DNA from: Ulva prolifera
Lineage: Eukaryota; Chlorophyta; Ulvophyceae; Ulvales; Ulvaceae
Direction: 5' to 3'
Length of the DNA stretch: 64,000 nucleotides
Assembly: GCA_023078555.1 (NCBI GenBank)
Contig: CM041196.1
Location: forward strand, 1,984,001 to 2,048,000
The position numbers and the translations under genes are program-made. Shown in pieces: positions 11,295-23,488 of the stretch. Position 1 is the first letter of the stretch, and every line of letters begins with the position of its first letter. The notes under the pieces are model-generated. The model saw only the letters and a program-made list of their open reading frames with translations, was not told where the DNA came from and ran no database searches.

Positions 11295-11978
11295 ATGCTC
11301 CGAATAGTGGAGTCCAGTGCTGAGCGTGCAAAGTGCAAGGTTCCAGCCAGGAAGCCGCAAATTGAACCCACAGCTCCGAGCCCGCTCTTGTCCCGCCTCT
11401 CCGCCTTCATTCCACAGCTACAAGCTGCAAATCAGCACCTCCAAAGCACCCCGCCTGCTGCGGCACGTGCTGGGCTCGACATCGAAGTGATCCCACAGGC
11501 AGCACAGCCATCATCGTCTGATGAGTCCACTAGCGAAGCTGACATCATGGAGGCACCAGAGGCACAACCTGATCAGCCATTCAAGCCTCACATTGAAATG
11601 GACATTGCCTGTGGAGTCCTTGATTTGAACAATGCGGGTGCTTGCCAAGCAGCAGAAGCTGCTGCTGCCAAGGGGCCCGGCCTTGATGAAGATCTTGCTG
11701 CGGCAGAGCCAGCTACAGTGTCACAGAGAGGGCTACGTCTTCCAGGTGGGGATGTTATGTCCCCTGTTGCTGGCTCTCCCAGAGAGAGCAGTCCGAAACA
11801 GGATGCTGAGCAAGCTGACATCCTGGAAGTCAGCACGACTCGGTTCACCAGTGCCAAGAGGCCAGGGCGTGAGGAGGTAAGCAATGGAGGAGTAGCAGGG
11901 GCTGCTCCATCTGCGAATGCTGGTGCGCCAGATGGCGAAGCTGTTGTAGCCAAGAGGCCAAAAGTTTCGATGCTGTGA
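11295..11978 (+). CDS. NOPCHAP1: NOPCHAP1-like (DUF4598) snoRNP assembly factor
   Basis: Single-exon frame, 227 residues, ATG at 11295. The two family blocks are visible: SPLLSRLSAFIPQLQAANQHL at about residues 28-49 and HIEMDIACGVLDLN at about 97-110. These correspond to the LLxRLxxFLPQ...AN and IEMDLGxGVLE signatures I associate with DUF4598. Human NOPCHAP1 bridges NOP58 and the R2TP/RUVBL chaperone during box C/D snoRNP assembly, so a nuclear role is inferred. The tail is long, acidic and low in complexity, and ends AKRPKVSML, a plausible nuclear-localisation signal. TGTAA occurs about 80 bp after the stop (near 12058), a green-algal style polyadenylation signal. It converges on CFAP73, with 306 bp between the stop codons. 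An upstream non-coding exon cannot be excluded. Confidence 0.7.
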   Translation: MLRIVESSAERAKCKVPARKPQIEPTAPSPLLSRLSAFIPQLQAANQHLQSTPPAAARAGLDIEVIPQAAQPSSSDESTSEADIMEAPEAQPDQPFKPHIEMDIACGVLDLNNAGACQAAEAAAAKGPGLDEDLAAAEPATVSQRGLRLPGGDVMSPVAGSPRESSPKQDAEQADILEVSTTRFTSAKRPGREEVSNGGVAGAAPSANAGAPDGEAVVAKRPKVSML

Positions 11979-12284
11979 TTGTGATCACAAACGCAAGGAA
12001 GCATACAGTGCACCTGAGCAACAAGTTTTCCGTTCTTGTGTCATTTCTAATGCAAGCTGTAATGTACAATGTGCCTCTGGGGCTGCATGCACATTTCGCG
12101 AATATACCAGTCGCTCCCTCCAGCTATGCTGCCTGCCGGATCTTCCCAAACTTACCGCACAACTTCTCCTGCCTCGTCTCTACAATTAAAATTTCCACGG
12201 GAGTGCCTACATCTGGCTCAACGCTGCGAACTAATTGTTGTGCATCGGTCTCGGGCCTTGGTTACTGTACCCGACCATGTCCGA

Positions 12285-13470
12285 CTATTGCCCTTTCGCC
12301 AGCCGGATGATATGCCCCAAATCTGCGATAAAGTGTCCGATAGCTTCCAGCTGCTGCAAAGGGTTATCCTCGTCGGCATGGCTGGTTTTGGACTTCTGCA
12401 TCACTCGATTGTACAGATTCTCTGTAGATGTGATCACCTGCATCAGTGGTCCCAGCTGAACTGCATGCTCACTGAAAGATTCAGGTACGTAATTTGACGA
12501 AGAGTTTCCCAACTATTCACGCAGCCATTCCTGTGGTGTATATCCTCGAGCAGCCAGGCAAGGCAAAGAAGCAGAATGCCAAAGAACGCTGGTCGTCTTG
12601 CTTGGGTCCACAGCCCTGCCACTCTAGCGGCTTGTGTCACACCTGCCCATACTCCAACGTGTTTTGACTAGCCACCAGCAATGCAGAGTCCTTGACAGCT
12701 TCCTCATCTGCTGCCAGCAATTTCAGAGCCTCCAGGCGCTTCTTGAGGCGAGCGGTGTGGTTGTTCCGGTTGAGGATCTCATCAGAGCGCTGTTTCGTGA
12801 AAACCTGTAGTTCCTTTCGCACTCGTTCCATGTTTTCAGTGTGGTCGTTCTGCTGCTGTTTGAGGTCTGAGTTAGTGGCCATCAGAGTTGCGTGACGGTT
12901 CAGAATGTCTGTGATGTCAGATAGATCTGTATTTGCCTCCACGACCGATTCTAGGTAGCGTTGATACTTGACGTTTTGATCAATTGACTGATTGACTTCG
13001 TCACATTTCTCTTTCAGCTGCTCAAGGTTAGCCTGTAAATCCCGAATTTCTGCTTCCTTTTGCATGCGCAGAGCAATCTCTTCCTTGCCTTTTTTCTCTG
13101 CTCGGCTAATTTTGCTGTCATTCTCCTGAAGGAACTTGGAGAACTTGATCAGCGATTCCTGCAAGTCCAGATCCTTCTTCTTCAAGCTGTCCTCTTGTCT
13201 TTTGAACACCTCCTCCTTGCGATGGAACACGCTCTTTTGCTGCTCTAGCACTTCCTGAACTTCAAACATCTGCCGGCGTTTTTCCAGGAGCCTGGTGGCA
13301 GGAGACACATGCTCCAAAACGAGCATGTGTGGCATGGCCCTGCAGCATTGGTGGCGTCAGCGAATATACGGACGTGGCCGAGCGACAGTCCCGACACATG
13401 AAAGGATGCCCGATGATTGCGCTGCTACGCACCGCTGCTTCTGCAGCGTTGTGATGAAATCTTGCTGCAT
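12285..13470 (-). CDS. CFAP73: CFAP73/CCDC42-family ciliary coiled-coil protein
   Basis: Exons 13470-13433, 13339-12643 and 12455-12285 give 301 residues in consistent phase, close to the usual length of about 300. The family opening SPATRLLEKRRQMFEVQE is followed by a near-continuous coiled coil (FKRQEDSLKKKDLDLQESLI, FLQENDSKISRAEKK, KYQRYLESVVE, DEILNRNN). The small first exon (MQQDFITTLQKQR) is tentative. CFAP73 (MIA2 in Chlamydomonas) works with CFAP100 in the modifier-of-inner-arms complex that regulates inner dynein arm I1/f of motile axonemes; CCDC42 is its close paralogue. The protein therefore implies that this organism builds a motile flagellum at some stage. It is divergent from the HDAC-family gene, 559 bp ATG to ATG. 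Confidence 0.85.
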
Positions 13471-14029
13471 TTCTCTCAGAGTACGACGCGGATTTCAACA
13501 ACTTCCAACAGCCAGCCAAGCGCTTTATAGAGAAGACACTTCTACGTCTTTCGCAGCTATACAGAGTCTTTGCAGTGTGACCTCGACACAGAGACGGTCG
13601 TACAGCTGTGCGCCAGACAAGAACAAGCGCGTGTGATCAGCCGGTTCATCAGGATGGTGCATCAGCTTCCCACTGACAGGCAAAGTGTGTAAGAGAAGCA
13701 TGTATAAGTGTGTTCAGAGATGATCAGATGCTCACAGTGATTGGCCTGTAGCCGTGCTCTCGCCCAGTGAATGGCTACAGGTAGACTGCCCGGCTGGCAT
13801 GCCAACGAGCCCACGCCTGCGTGCTACAAGAGACTCTAGAGTGCACGCTGATATAGTCACATACTACTACCCCTTGTTCAATTTGTGTGCCGGGGCGTTA
13901 TGATCAGTTTTGCAAACGTGTAGGCCATGCGAGGCGTGGAGCCTCAACAGTGCTGTCGCCTCAAATGTGGGCGTTGTGCACAATGACAACTCCAGGCTGA
14001 TCTTATCATCATCAGTATATTTATGATAC
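13471..14029. promoter_or_regulatory. Divergent promoter region, CFAP73/HDAC-family
   Basis: Head-to-head spacing of 559 bp with no reading frame of note. I see no clear TATA box or recurring motif. It presumably contains both 5' untranslated regions. Confidence 0.4.
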
Positions 14030-17000
14030 ATGTTTGCTGGCAAGCTAGCTTCTGCATGTGCGCGGCTGTCGCAGGGCACTCGATGCTCGAAAGCGCTTGC
14101 CCGTGCAGCAGCGTCTCTCACCGCAAGGGATTACGATCGACTTTGTGAGCTGTCATACTGGCAGAATATTCACTACGAAGGTCTGGAGATAGAGCCACTG
14201 CCAAGGCTACAAGTCAATGACGTGCCGATTGTCCACCACCCCCTGTACTCTGCCCCGCAGCTCAAGCAGGGCCATCGATTCCCGATGCAGGTTTTCCAGA
14301 CAATACATGACCTGCTCCTCCAAGATGGCGTGGCCGTGAAGGATCAGGTGCGCACACCAGCCGCGAATGCTGTCACCTTCATGGGTGCAGGTCAAGGCAC
14401 AGGCGATACACATCGCCAACAAAGCGGTGGCTCTCAAAACAGCCCCGCACACCCGCATCGCCGACGCATAGGCAACATAACTCCATACAATTGACGCTTA
14501 GTGCCCTTGCATCCGGCTGTTGTCCACCTGCGTGGGTCAGCCAAATACATACTCCAGGACCTCCCCACCCACATCCCTCAGTCTGCTTACAGCCACAGGT
14601 GCACACGCCTCCATGCCAAAGCGATCTGTGCTAATTGGCTGAGCCTCTCACGCCGGCCAGGCGGCCTCTCAACGTGAGCTGCAGCTGAAGAGCAACGCGG
14701 AACACGCTGATCAATCCCAGATGTACTATAACATGCTGCCTGTCTGCATGCATACACGGCCACGTCATGCACACATGTGCGTCCATGGTCGTGCCCACCT
14801 TGTACTTCCAAAGTGGGCGGTCACAGCTCTGGGAGTGCTGGCATGCTTGCTGCTCCGACGGACCACCGCAGCATGCTCCGCAGCCTTGCTCAGGTTACAA
14901 TTTTTACCCGCCACTCGTGTCAAAACGTTTATATGTGTGGCGAATTCTAGCCGCTCATAGTCTCGATTCAACTTATTTATTTGGCGGTGGCTAGCCGCAC
15001 AAACAGGTCAAAATCTTTATATTTGGCCGACCAAATTTTGGATTACTTATTTTTGAGCGGCCTCTAAACGATAGCTTACCCAATATTCGAACACTGCTCC
15101 GCACCACACACACGCATTGGCCATCGCCAGTCTAGCGCTTGTGCTACAAGGACATAGGCTGAGAGGCAGGTAGCGCGGCGAAGTTTGTGCGAGCACGACA
15201 TGCATAGGATCACGAGCGCCACCCATGTAAGCCAGCGCCGGCACTTCACCCAGAAAGCCACTCACACGCAGCAGTCCACCGGCACCACCCACACACACCG
15301 GCACACACCTACACACCCGTGTGTAGGTGCTTGTTGTGCCTTGACAGTAGGGTGGGCTTGAGGTGGCTGTTGCTCTCGTGTTGCGTGCGCGTTGCGTTGT
15401 TCGTGTGCGTCCTCGTTGTCCTGGCGGTGCTACCGGCCGCTCCGGCTTTGTCCTTTGTAACACACACCCACACCCTCACACACGCTATGCTGCTGTGCTT
15501 GTACGCTCCACGGCGGCGTCTCCGTCTGCATCTTTGTGCAACACACACACCCTATGCCGCTGGCGACCCCACCCGCCCGCGCCATCTCCACAAGCCCAGC
15601 CGCTCGCGCGCCGTGGCGGCAGGGCACGAGCGCGCATCACATGAGCGGTCTGGCTTCTGCAGATCATCTACCCCTCCGCGCTGCCCTCTCTCGAGATGAT
15701 CTACCTCGCCCACGACGAGGAGTACGCGCGGGCTTTTCTTGACGGTGCCCTCTCGGACGCCCAGAAGCGGCGCATCGGCCTGCAGGACACGGTATGCGAG
15801 CCGACGCTGATCAACCGCACCCTCTGGGAGGTCTCCGGTGCGCCGCGCCCCTCGCACTGCCCTCCTGCACGCCTGCAACAACATGCGCCTGGTACGTGAG
15901 GAGCGGAGCTCTGAGGCAGTGACCTTCAGTGATGTTTGTACGGAGCAAGCAAGGCAGCTTACACCGCAGATGTCCTATGCATGGCACTTGAAACACAAAA
16001 AACGCAGTAGAGGAGACGGAGACTCGGCCTGGCAGGATATCTCGGGTCAGCAGGTTTAAACTGAGCTCGTGTAGACTGGACTGGGTGTGTAGAACAGCTC
16101 AGCGCGGCCGACGTCGCCGGTTGCAGATGAGAGCCGGTTGTGCTGTGCACCCCACTGTTCAGGACACTAACGCTTTGCCCTGTGTTGTTCTGTCTGACAT
16201 AGAACAGTATTGTGTGGAACATCTCGTTCTCATGTCATTCTGCCGAGCACAGCCGGAGCTCGCGTGCAGCGTGGATGTATACTCGGTGTGCCGGCGCCGG
16301 CCCCTGCCAGGCCGTCACAGTCGCCGCAGCTGCTCCGCCGACACCACTCCGCACGGCCTGCCTCACGCCCCGTGGCTGGCCTGGGACACCAGTCCGCGAG
16401 AGAGCGGCGCTGGGGCGGTGTGCCCAGCGCTCAATGCAGCGCTGACGTGGCGCGCCGATGCATGCGCAGGCACGATGCTGACGGCCCACCTCGCGCTCGA
16501 GCACGGCCTCGCGTGCAACACCGCCGGCGGCACGCACCACGCGCAGCGCGCCGCCGGCTCCGGCTTCTGCATCATCAACGACCTCGCGATCACGGCGCTG
16601 GCGCTGCCGCGCGTGCACCCCGGCCGCGTGCGCCGCGTCCTCGTGCTCGACCTCGACGTCCACCAGGGTGACGGCACGGCGCAGATCCTGCGCGGCGCAG
16701 AGCCGACGGTGTGGACGGCGAGCGTGCACGCGCAGAGCAACTTCCCCGCGCGCAAGCAGCCGAGCTCGCTCGACGTCGGCCTCCCGGACGGAGTCGGCGA
16801 CGAGGAGTATCTGCGGTGCGTGCTATGCGTGCTGCGCATGATGTGTGGTCTGGACGTTGAACCATGCTATTCCCATGTGTTGTCAAGGTGCGACGCGGAT
16901 ACGGCTAAGTGAAGCCAGAAATTATCTGTCCTGGACTTGATGGATCCCTGGCACGCCACGGCGGGCTGGGGAAGCGCGGCGCAGCGACATATATCGGCAC

Positions 17001-17960
17001 AGGGGTCGATCACATTGCATCTGCGTGTGCGCAGTCCTGTGGACGTACGTGTGTATGGCTGCATGCGCTCCGCCGGGGACGGGCGGGCTGCGTGTGCCGG
17101 CGAGGGGCTCGCACCGTGCACTTGCCGGCGGTGAGCCGTCAGCCGCGGCGCAGGGTGCAGGGTAGTGGCTGAGGTGCTGGAGCGGGCGTGCGAGATGAGC
17201 CAGCCGGACATCTGCCTGTACGACGCCGGCGTGGACCCCCACGAGGAGGACGCCCTCGGCCGCCTCTGCCTCTCCACCAACGGCCTCTTCCGCCGCGACA
17301 AGATGGTCCGCCCCGATGTGACACTCTATTGGGAGTCGATCGACTTCTAGTTGTTGTGATGTGGACGCCTTAATGCCGGGTTATGACACCTCCCGTGTGG
17401 CCCCCCCCCCCCCCCCCCCCCCCCACCTCTCAGGCCGAAGCTTTGTCACAGTGACATGCGATGCTGTCAAAATGCCTCCCAAAGCGGGCTACGAAATGCA
17501 CCGCACTCGTGGTGCTGTGACAGGGGGCCTCTCGACTGCTGGAGCTGCATCAGTGATCTCCCAGTAGCAGCATGTGGGCGTCAACACTGTGATTACAAAA
17601 GAGTGAACGGGAGAAAAAACTGAAACCGAATCTCATCCGAATCAACACTGTGTCGTCTCCCGCACCAGCTGCCTGCTCATGCCCGTCTCGGGTGATGTTC
17701 CCCGCATCCCACAGGCTACTCGGTCAGTTCCGCCTCCGCAGCATGATACGTGTACTGTGTGGCTCTGTGGCACGTGTGTGCATGCATTGGAAGCATTGAC
17801 GTGTCTCTGTGTCTGTCTGTAGGTCCTGGAGTGGTTCTGGGACCGTGGGATTCCGGTGGCCGGGTATGTTGGGGGGGGCTACCACGCGGATGTCCGGAAG
17901 CTCGCGGGCTGGCACTCCATGCTGCACCGCGCTGCAAGTGGCTGCTGGCGGCGCGTGTGA
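14030..17960 (+). CDS. Histone deacetylase-superfamily hydrolase (HDAC-like, acetoin-utilisation type)
   Basis: Exons 14030-14347, 15663-15837, 16470-16815, 17161-17305 and 17823-17960 join in phase to 373 residues. Arginase/deacetylase-fold motifs are present: VHHPLYS and GHRFPMQVFQ near the front, AGGTHHA (His187/188), LDLDVHQGDGT (Asp227, His229), YDAGVDPHEEDALGR (Asp305) and the terminal YVGGGY (Tyr348). These are the His pair, zinc ligands and catalytic Tyr of zinc deacetylases. The fairly short protein and the DxHQGDGT/GVDP wording resemble the single-domain bacterial/plastid-type branch (HDAC11 or cyanobacterial relatives) more than nuclear class I. The N-terminus (MFAGKLASACARLSQGTRCS) is Ala/Arg/Ser-rich and could be a mitochondrial or plastid presequence, so a non-histone substrate is possible. 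The donor at 17306 (GTCCGC) is weak. A 24-C tract lies in intron 4. Confidence 0.88.
14982..15100 (+). repeat. Dispersed 120-bp repeat, copy 2 (in HDAC intron 1)
   Basis: Ungapped match of about 84% to 3762-3880, including GGCGGTGGCTAGCCGCAC, ACAGGTCAAAATCTT, GCCGACCAAATTTT and TTTTGAGCGGCC. Its insertion inside an intron shows that the family spread within the genome. Confidence 0.75.
15307..15330. repeat. Short inverted repeat
   Basis: CACCTACACAC is followed after two bases by its exact reverse complement GTGTGTAGGTG. It lies inside HDAC intron 1, just before a dispersed repeat copy, and may mark that element's edge. Confidence 0.6.
15360..15470 (+). repeat. Dispersed repeat copy in HDAC intron 1
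   Basis: Closest to the 49905 copy: CTGGCGGTGCTACCGGCC, then CTCCGGCTTTGTC and TTTGTAACACAC. Confidence 0.65.
17401..17424 (+). repeat. Poly-C tract, 24 bases
   Basis: Uninterrupted C run in HDAC intron 4. It forms a G-run on the other strand and is prone to length error in sequencing. Confidence 0.9.
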
Positions 17961-18652
17961 CCTCAGACGAGCTTCAGGCGCACACAGCCGGGGTCAGCCT
18001 CACAGCAGGCCGGCGCTGCATCGGCAGATTCCTGTATGCTCCTTGCGCAGTGCTGGTGGCTCTGGCGCAAGTGGTCATGGCTAGAGGCAGACATGCTTGC
18101 GTCCGGCGGGAGGGTCTGTGTTTAAGCAAGAATGGTTCGCAGGCGTGCTCGGGCAATTCAGTTGAGGATTGTCGATCCGTGCGGTCGGGTCGAGCACGTG
18201 GTGACCCAGGCTCCTGAGAGTCGCAGGCTGCTGTGCGTGTTCCAGGATTGAAGGGTGCAAATCAGGCCGTGCTGCCGGACTGATGCACTGCAACACGAGC
18301 GCCATTGAGTGGCGTGGGTAGAATGAGTGTCCATGAGGTGGCAACCATGACGCGCACAATCATGGCATGTGCGCAAAACAGCTAGCGTGCACACTACTGG
18401 TGCTGATCGAACATTGAGTAACCATTTCACTGATACACTTTATACGTGTGCATTAATTTGTCGCAATCATCTGAGCCGCGTCAGGTAGGGAGGCCTGCTG
18501 GCCAGGGCAGTAGCTCGATCGCTGCATCTCCATCACGAGAGACACGGAGCGCTTGCCTCTCGTCAGTCGTGACTCTCCTTGGTTGCCACATTTTTACAAA
18601 GAAGGTAGCTGCGTGATCGCAGGAAGCCAGTTCAAACGTCTTGTGCACAGCG
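17961..18652. other. Intergenic between HDAC-family gene and DDRGK1
   Basis: 692 bp between two genes on the same strand, presumably a 3' untranslated region followed by a promoter. No other feature was seen. Confidence 0.4.
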
Positions 18653-21600
18653 ATGCTGGTGATCTCCGCCATCGCGCTGGCGTCCTTGATCTGCGCACTG
18701 ATTGTGTTCTTGTGGCATACAACAACCTCCGGACCCCCGAAGGCAGTGCGGCAGGCGCAACGTCCTCAAGGAGGTGGCCGAGCTCAGCGGTTGCGAAGAA
18801 GGCAGGCACGAGCAGCAGGGGGGGCGACTGACGCTCCAGCGGGAGATGCATCCGGTAACAACGATGCTAGTGAAGCAATTGTGCGAATTCTACGTTTTGA
18901 TGTCGCTGTTTTCAGTACCTGTGTTCCAGCCTGAGCCGTGATAGCTTCTGTATCGCGTGCTGTGTGTCTTTTTCAGAATCGTAATGCAGAGAGGGCAGAC
19001 TCGGATAGAGTTAATAATCTCTCTCAGATACAGGAAGCCGGCACCAGTCATAGCAAGAAATCAGCAAAGAAGCGGGCCAAGGAAGCTAGGCGTCAGGCAG
19101 CACTGGCACAGCATTCCAGTACAGAACCTGAAGATGGCGTGAGAGGTGCCGCAGTATTGCAGGAACAACCCGAACCGACTGTACACAAATCTGCATACCA
19201 AATTGCCCGAGAGCAGAGGGACGCAGAGAGAACTGCCGAGGAGTTGGCAGAGGCGGAAGAAATAAGGTTAGCCCAGGTACGTAGCCAGACGGTGGCGCCT
19301 TTCTCTTTCCTGCCAACCCCGACCGTTTCAACTTCCTCTTCTATCCATCAATTTGCGGCAGCGGATGTCGGCGTCAGTGGGAGTCCGTGTGGCAGTGTTG
19401 CACACAGTTTGAAGTTTTGTATGGCAATACAGCACAGTCCATCCAAGGTTCTGTTTGGGCTATCACAGCATGCACCATAACAGTGACTGTTCTTTTGTGC
19501 TGTGGACAGATCACAGACACCACTACATCTGAGCTCTCCTGCCGGTGGTCTAGCGCAGGAGCTGTGTGGGAGGTGTTGTCCATTTGCGATCGATATACAT
19601 GACGCATCATTGGCCTGCTAATCTGGGCTGCTATCTTGTGATGCAGTTCATTGGTGTTCCAATCAGCATGCAACACTGAAAGGAATGGACATCCACGGTA
19701 GCTGTGGGCTATGGCAGCAGATGCTCCAGCTCGAGAGCCTGTCCATCCACGCACAAAGATTGTCAAATTTAGGCAAGGACCACAGACTTATGAAATAATG
19801 GTGGCCATTTGCACCTGCATCAATGACGTTTCTGATCACACGTCAGTGTTGTCCAGCCGTCCTGCGTGAATCGGCCGAAAATTCCATCTCGTGGCTCTTC
19901 ACACCACACCTGTAGAGCCCCGAATCCACCAGCACAGTCCACAAACAGCAAGCCTTGGTTCCGCCTGCCCAAAATCGTCCGTTGCATCGAGCTCAATCGA
20001 CCATTGTCCGGAGGTGCCAAGATACTGCGGTCCGCCTATACACCCGGGAAGTCAGCAAGACTAGACCCAGCATGCTCAGCTACGCCACGCCCCGACTCTG
20101 GTCGACGTGCTGTCCCTGTCACTCATTCACTGGCATCTGGCAGTCCTGCAGCAGTATGATTGCAGGAGGCCCGCCAGAAGCGGGAGGCTGCAGAGTTTGA
20201 GGCCTGGAAGGGTCTCATCTCGGTGGACGGCGCCGGCGAAGATGCCGCCTCCGAGGCGCAGCTACGGCAGCGGCGGCAGGAGCTGTGTGACCGCCTCAAG
20301 ACCGGCAGGGTGCGCTCCCTGTGGCCTCCAGGCCGGCGCGGCGCAGTGAGCCCAGGGCTGGGACCCAGTGCTGCTGCGTGACAAGTGCAGCCCTTGCTTT
20401 GAGTTGCCTTCGTAACCTCGTCAAGATTCGCTGGCTTACGCACTGCCATGCTGACCTCGTTTCATTCATTTATAAAGTATTATGACATGGCCGGTCCATA
20501 CTGCTTTTCTGCGATTCACCGGAGAGCAAGAAGTACCGACGCCATCTGTTAATCGCCAAAGCGCCTCCACAGAGCCAGCTTCACAAGCTACTCCCGTCAG
20601 AGCTTCTTGAACCGTCACAGGCAGCTGACGTAGCACTTGAGACACTGTTTGCGGATCACAGGGCCACACAGAGTCTTGCCACAGCAGTCGCGTGGACAAG
20701 AGCGCTCAGCGCATTTCCTGCAATGCAGATTGTCGAGCTGGAGACCCTCAGCGAGGAGTTTGGGCTGAGCTGCAGCGAGGTCGTCTCGGAGATCCAGGAG
20801 CTCGAAGAGCAGGGCACGGTCACGGGCATCATGGACGAGAGGGGCAAGGTGCGGCCCTGTGCTTGCCAGTGATGCATCATTGTGCTCGGTCACAAATCCA
20901 ACGATGCTGATAAGCAAGGTTCGCTGCCTGGATGGCGGCCCCGACCTTCTACAAGGTGACCGAACATGGGCGCTGGCACCAATGAGGGCCAACGGCACAG
21001 GGGTACAATCTATGGTAAATTGAAGCCTGGCCTCCAGATCTGACCATGTTCGGTCCTGATTAGGAGGGCTTTGTTGCCAAGTACCAGCTCGTATCAATTT
21101 CATGCAACTCGAATCTATCGGGACAGGCAGGGACACTTTTGCAAGTTGTGCCAATGTGCGCGTTCTCTGGCGCAAGTGACTCGGTGCTTTGTCATCTGAC
21201 ATCGTGCCAGCCGTGGTAGTTCTTGCTTTCTTTCTGTTGGGAGGAACCTGTGCTTCCATTGAGAATTGACCGCAAATCCAGGCACAGTGCATACACACTC
21301 AGCGGCAGCATCACTCATGCCTTGACAGCGGTTACTGAGTCCTTCCCTTACATCTATGAGCTTGGCTGTCAAGAAATGATGTTTTGACAGTGACAAGAAC
21401 TTCATTACTTATAAGGCAAAAGGTCCAAGCTGTCGTCGGGAAAAGGGGAGAAAACTATGGTATCAGCGCATTTGCTGGTGCGGCCATGCAACACGTGGCC
21501 GCTCAATGCCTGACAGGCCTTCCACGCAGCAGTGGCCATGCGACACTCAGCAGCTGCAATCACAACGTCATGAGACACAGTCAGCCTCGGCTGAGCACGT

Positions 21601-21817
21601 GCTGATCGGAGTGGTCTCGGATGTGCAGTACATCTACTTCTCGATGGACGAGCTGAAGCACCTGGCACAAATCATCCAGAGCAAAGGGAGGATCTCGATT
21701 GCTGAAGTGGCGCGAGAGGCCAGTGCCATGCTCATGGTCCCTGCCGCAGGCGTTGAAGGCAATGATACTGGTGAGAAATGTACTGAGGAGGTCCTAGGCG
21801 GCCTCATTGCAGCATAG
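18653..21817 (+). CDS. DDRGK1: DDRGK1 / UFBP1, UFMylation receptor at the ER
   Basis: Exons 18653-18854, 18990-19276, 20166-20309, 20729-20848 and 21629-21817 give 313 residues, the length of the animal protein. Residues 3-22 (VISAIALASLICALIVFLWH) are the ER signal anchor. A charged Lys/Glu/Arg-rich coiled coil follows (SKKSAKKRAKEARRQ, AREQRDAERTAEELAEAEE). The C-terminal winged-helix/PCI-like domain is clear: IVELETLSEEFGLSCSEVVS, GTVTGIMDERGK (the DDRGK motif reads DERGK), YIYFSMDELKHLAQ and GRISIAEVAREAS. UFBP1 recruits the UFL1 ligase to the ER and takes part in ribosome UFMylation and ER-phagy, so the organism should encode UFM1, UBA5, UFC1, UFL1 and CDK5RAP3. The start of exon 2 is the least certain border (18977 is an alternative acceptor). 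TGTAA lies about 35 bp after the stop. Confidence 0.92.
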
Positions 21818-23488
21818 CGGCTACACTCGATTGAAACAAATGTACATGTGTAATATGGGTGCCTCAACACCAGGTCACGTACAGACAGGTCCTGCTGTAA
21901 CATACTGCAAGGTAAGTGTGTCCTCTTGTACACTTGTAACGTATTGTCTTGTAACGTGCTGAAACGTAAGTGTGTCTTCATTGCGTTACCATTCCCCATC
22001 TCACGTGCTACTCCTGCTGCCCGGCGTACATGGCGCCCCAGTGTGGTTTGCCAGCCCCGTCTTCTCATTGTTCAGTGTGAAGCGTCCAGAGGCCCAGCCA
22101 ACTCTCGCGCTGCTCTCCTGCGAGCATTACCTCTTGACTCGGCTGCCGTGGCATACCGAACTGCACCGATAACAATGCGAACCCTGCGGGCACTGGTCCT
22201 GATTCTACTCAACAGTGCAAAGCACACAATAAGCGCAGAGAAGTGAGTGACTGATGGCTGAGATGCAATCTGCAGGCTGGTCAATACATGCTACACCGTG
22301 TTAAGGGGTAGCAGCAACCCATGGGTGCGTCATCTTAGCCTTTGGGACGCAAGATGCAATGGTTATTGGTTGCATTTATGCCAGCATGTGATCCATCTGA
22401 CCTCGGAACTGGAATAGTCATGTCCATACATCTTTCATTGATCTGTCGTGGCACTTGCAGTTAAGAAAGAAAGAGTACAGAGGGCCTGATGGAGGTCTGG
22501 AGGACTCGTGTGTAGCCGCCTGGTTATTCGCGGGAGGCCTCGGTGACAGTGTCTGTGAGTGTGGCGACTGAGTCCCTGTGATAGATGCTGCGAATCTCTG
22601 ACCTGGCAACACAACCAAGCGAAACCAGTTGTCTTGGAGCTACACCAGCTGCGTGGTGTCGGCGATTGGGCTGCAGAACACCTACACACAATGCAGTCAG
22701 AGCCGATGTGTGAGATGGTTCGTGTATGGCACTGCCAATGAGATAAGCACGGGCAATGTTCAGTTTCAGCCAGTCACGAATGCGAATGTGGCAGTGTGTT
22801 GGCGCCAGAGATGGAAATGGTTGGCACCACTTGAGTTTTGAATCACTGCCCATGGCATCTCCCCGCAGGCCCTTTCACACCCATCCACGGTGGCTATGAC
22901 TCATGCTTGTACAACACCGACGCCCTCTAACGGAAAAGCGGGTTACAGGTTTGGAAGACAGGCAGAAATGGAAGCACGATGTTGCCAGAGCTGCCTGGAC
23001 TTTTACGTACATGCACCGATCCACGCTGACACTTCACAGTCAGGTGATGACAACTGCCATCACTGGCTGCAAGAATCGAAGTGATCAAAAACGAAAGCGC
23101 CCCATGCTGGGCACTTCCTGGCCTCCAGTCAGTTTCAGTGCACGGGACTGGGGTACGGACTCTTTGGTCTGGCACAAGGCAGAGTACATAAACTGCGGCT
23201 GTCATGGCCCAAATGGCAGCACACTCACGCTCTGGTAGCACTGCATCGTCCCTCCACTCGTTCACTGACCACCAGCATCATCATGACCACCAGCTTATAC
23301 GCAAATCAGCCCACTCATGTGCTCTCTAGCAGGCTTCTGCTGGCAAAGGGGCTGCCAGAGCCTTCTGCAAAGTAGTTGGTGTCCACGCGTGAGCACTACG
23401 AGATTCGCAGACCTTCTGCAAGGGTCTGGCAAGCGGACGGGGCAGGTCAGCTCCATCTTTGCGTGACATTGTCTGGATTATTCGGGCT
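21818..23488. other. Intergenic, no convincing gene
   Basis: 1.67 kb between the convergent genes DDRGK1 and RPC8. Short frames on both strands lack family motifs and splice logic. I see nothing else I can support. Confidence 0.45.

Noticed and set aside
11518-11550. CTGATGAGTCCACTAGCGAAGC, resembling a hammerhead ribozyme core
   Set aside because: It lies inside the NOPCHAP1-like coding frame, the closing GAAA is GAAG, and no flanking stems could be formed.
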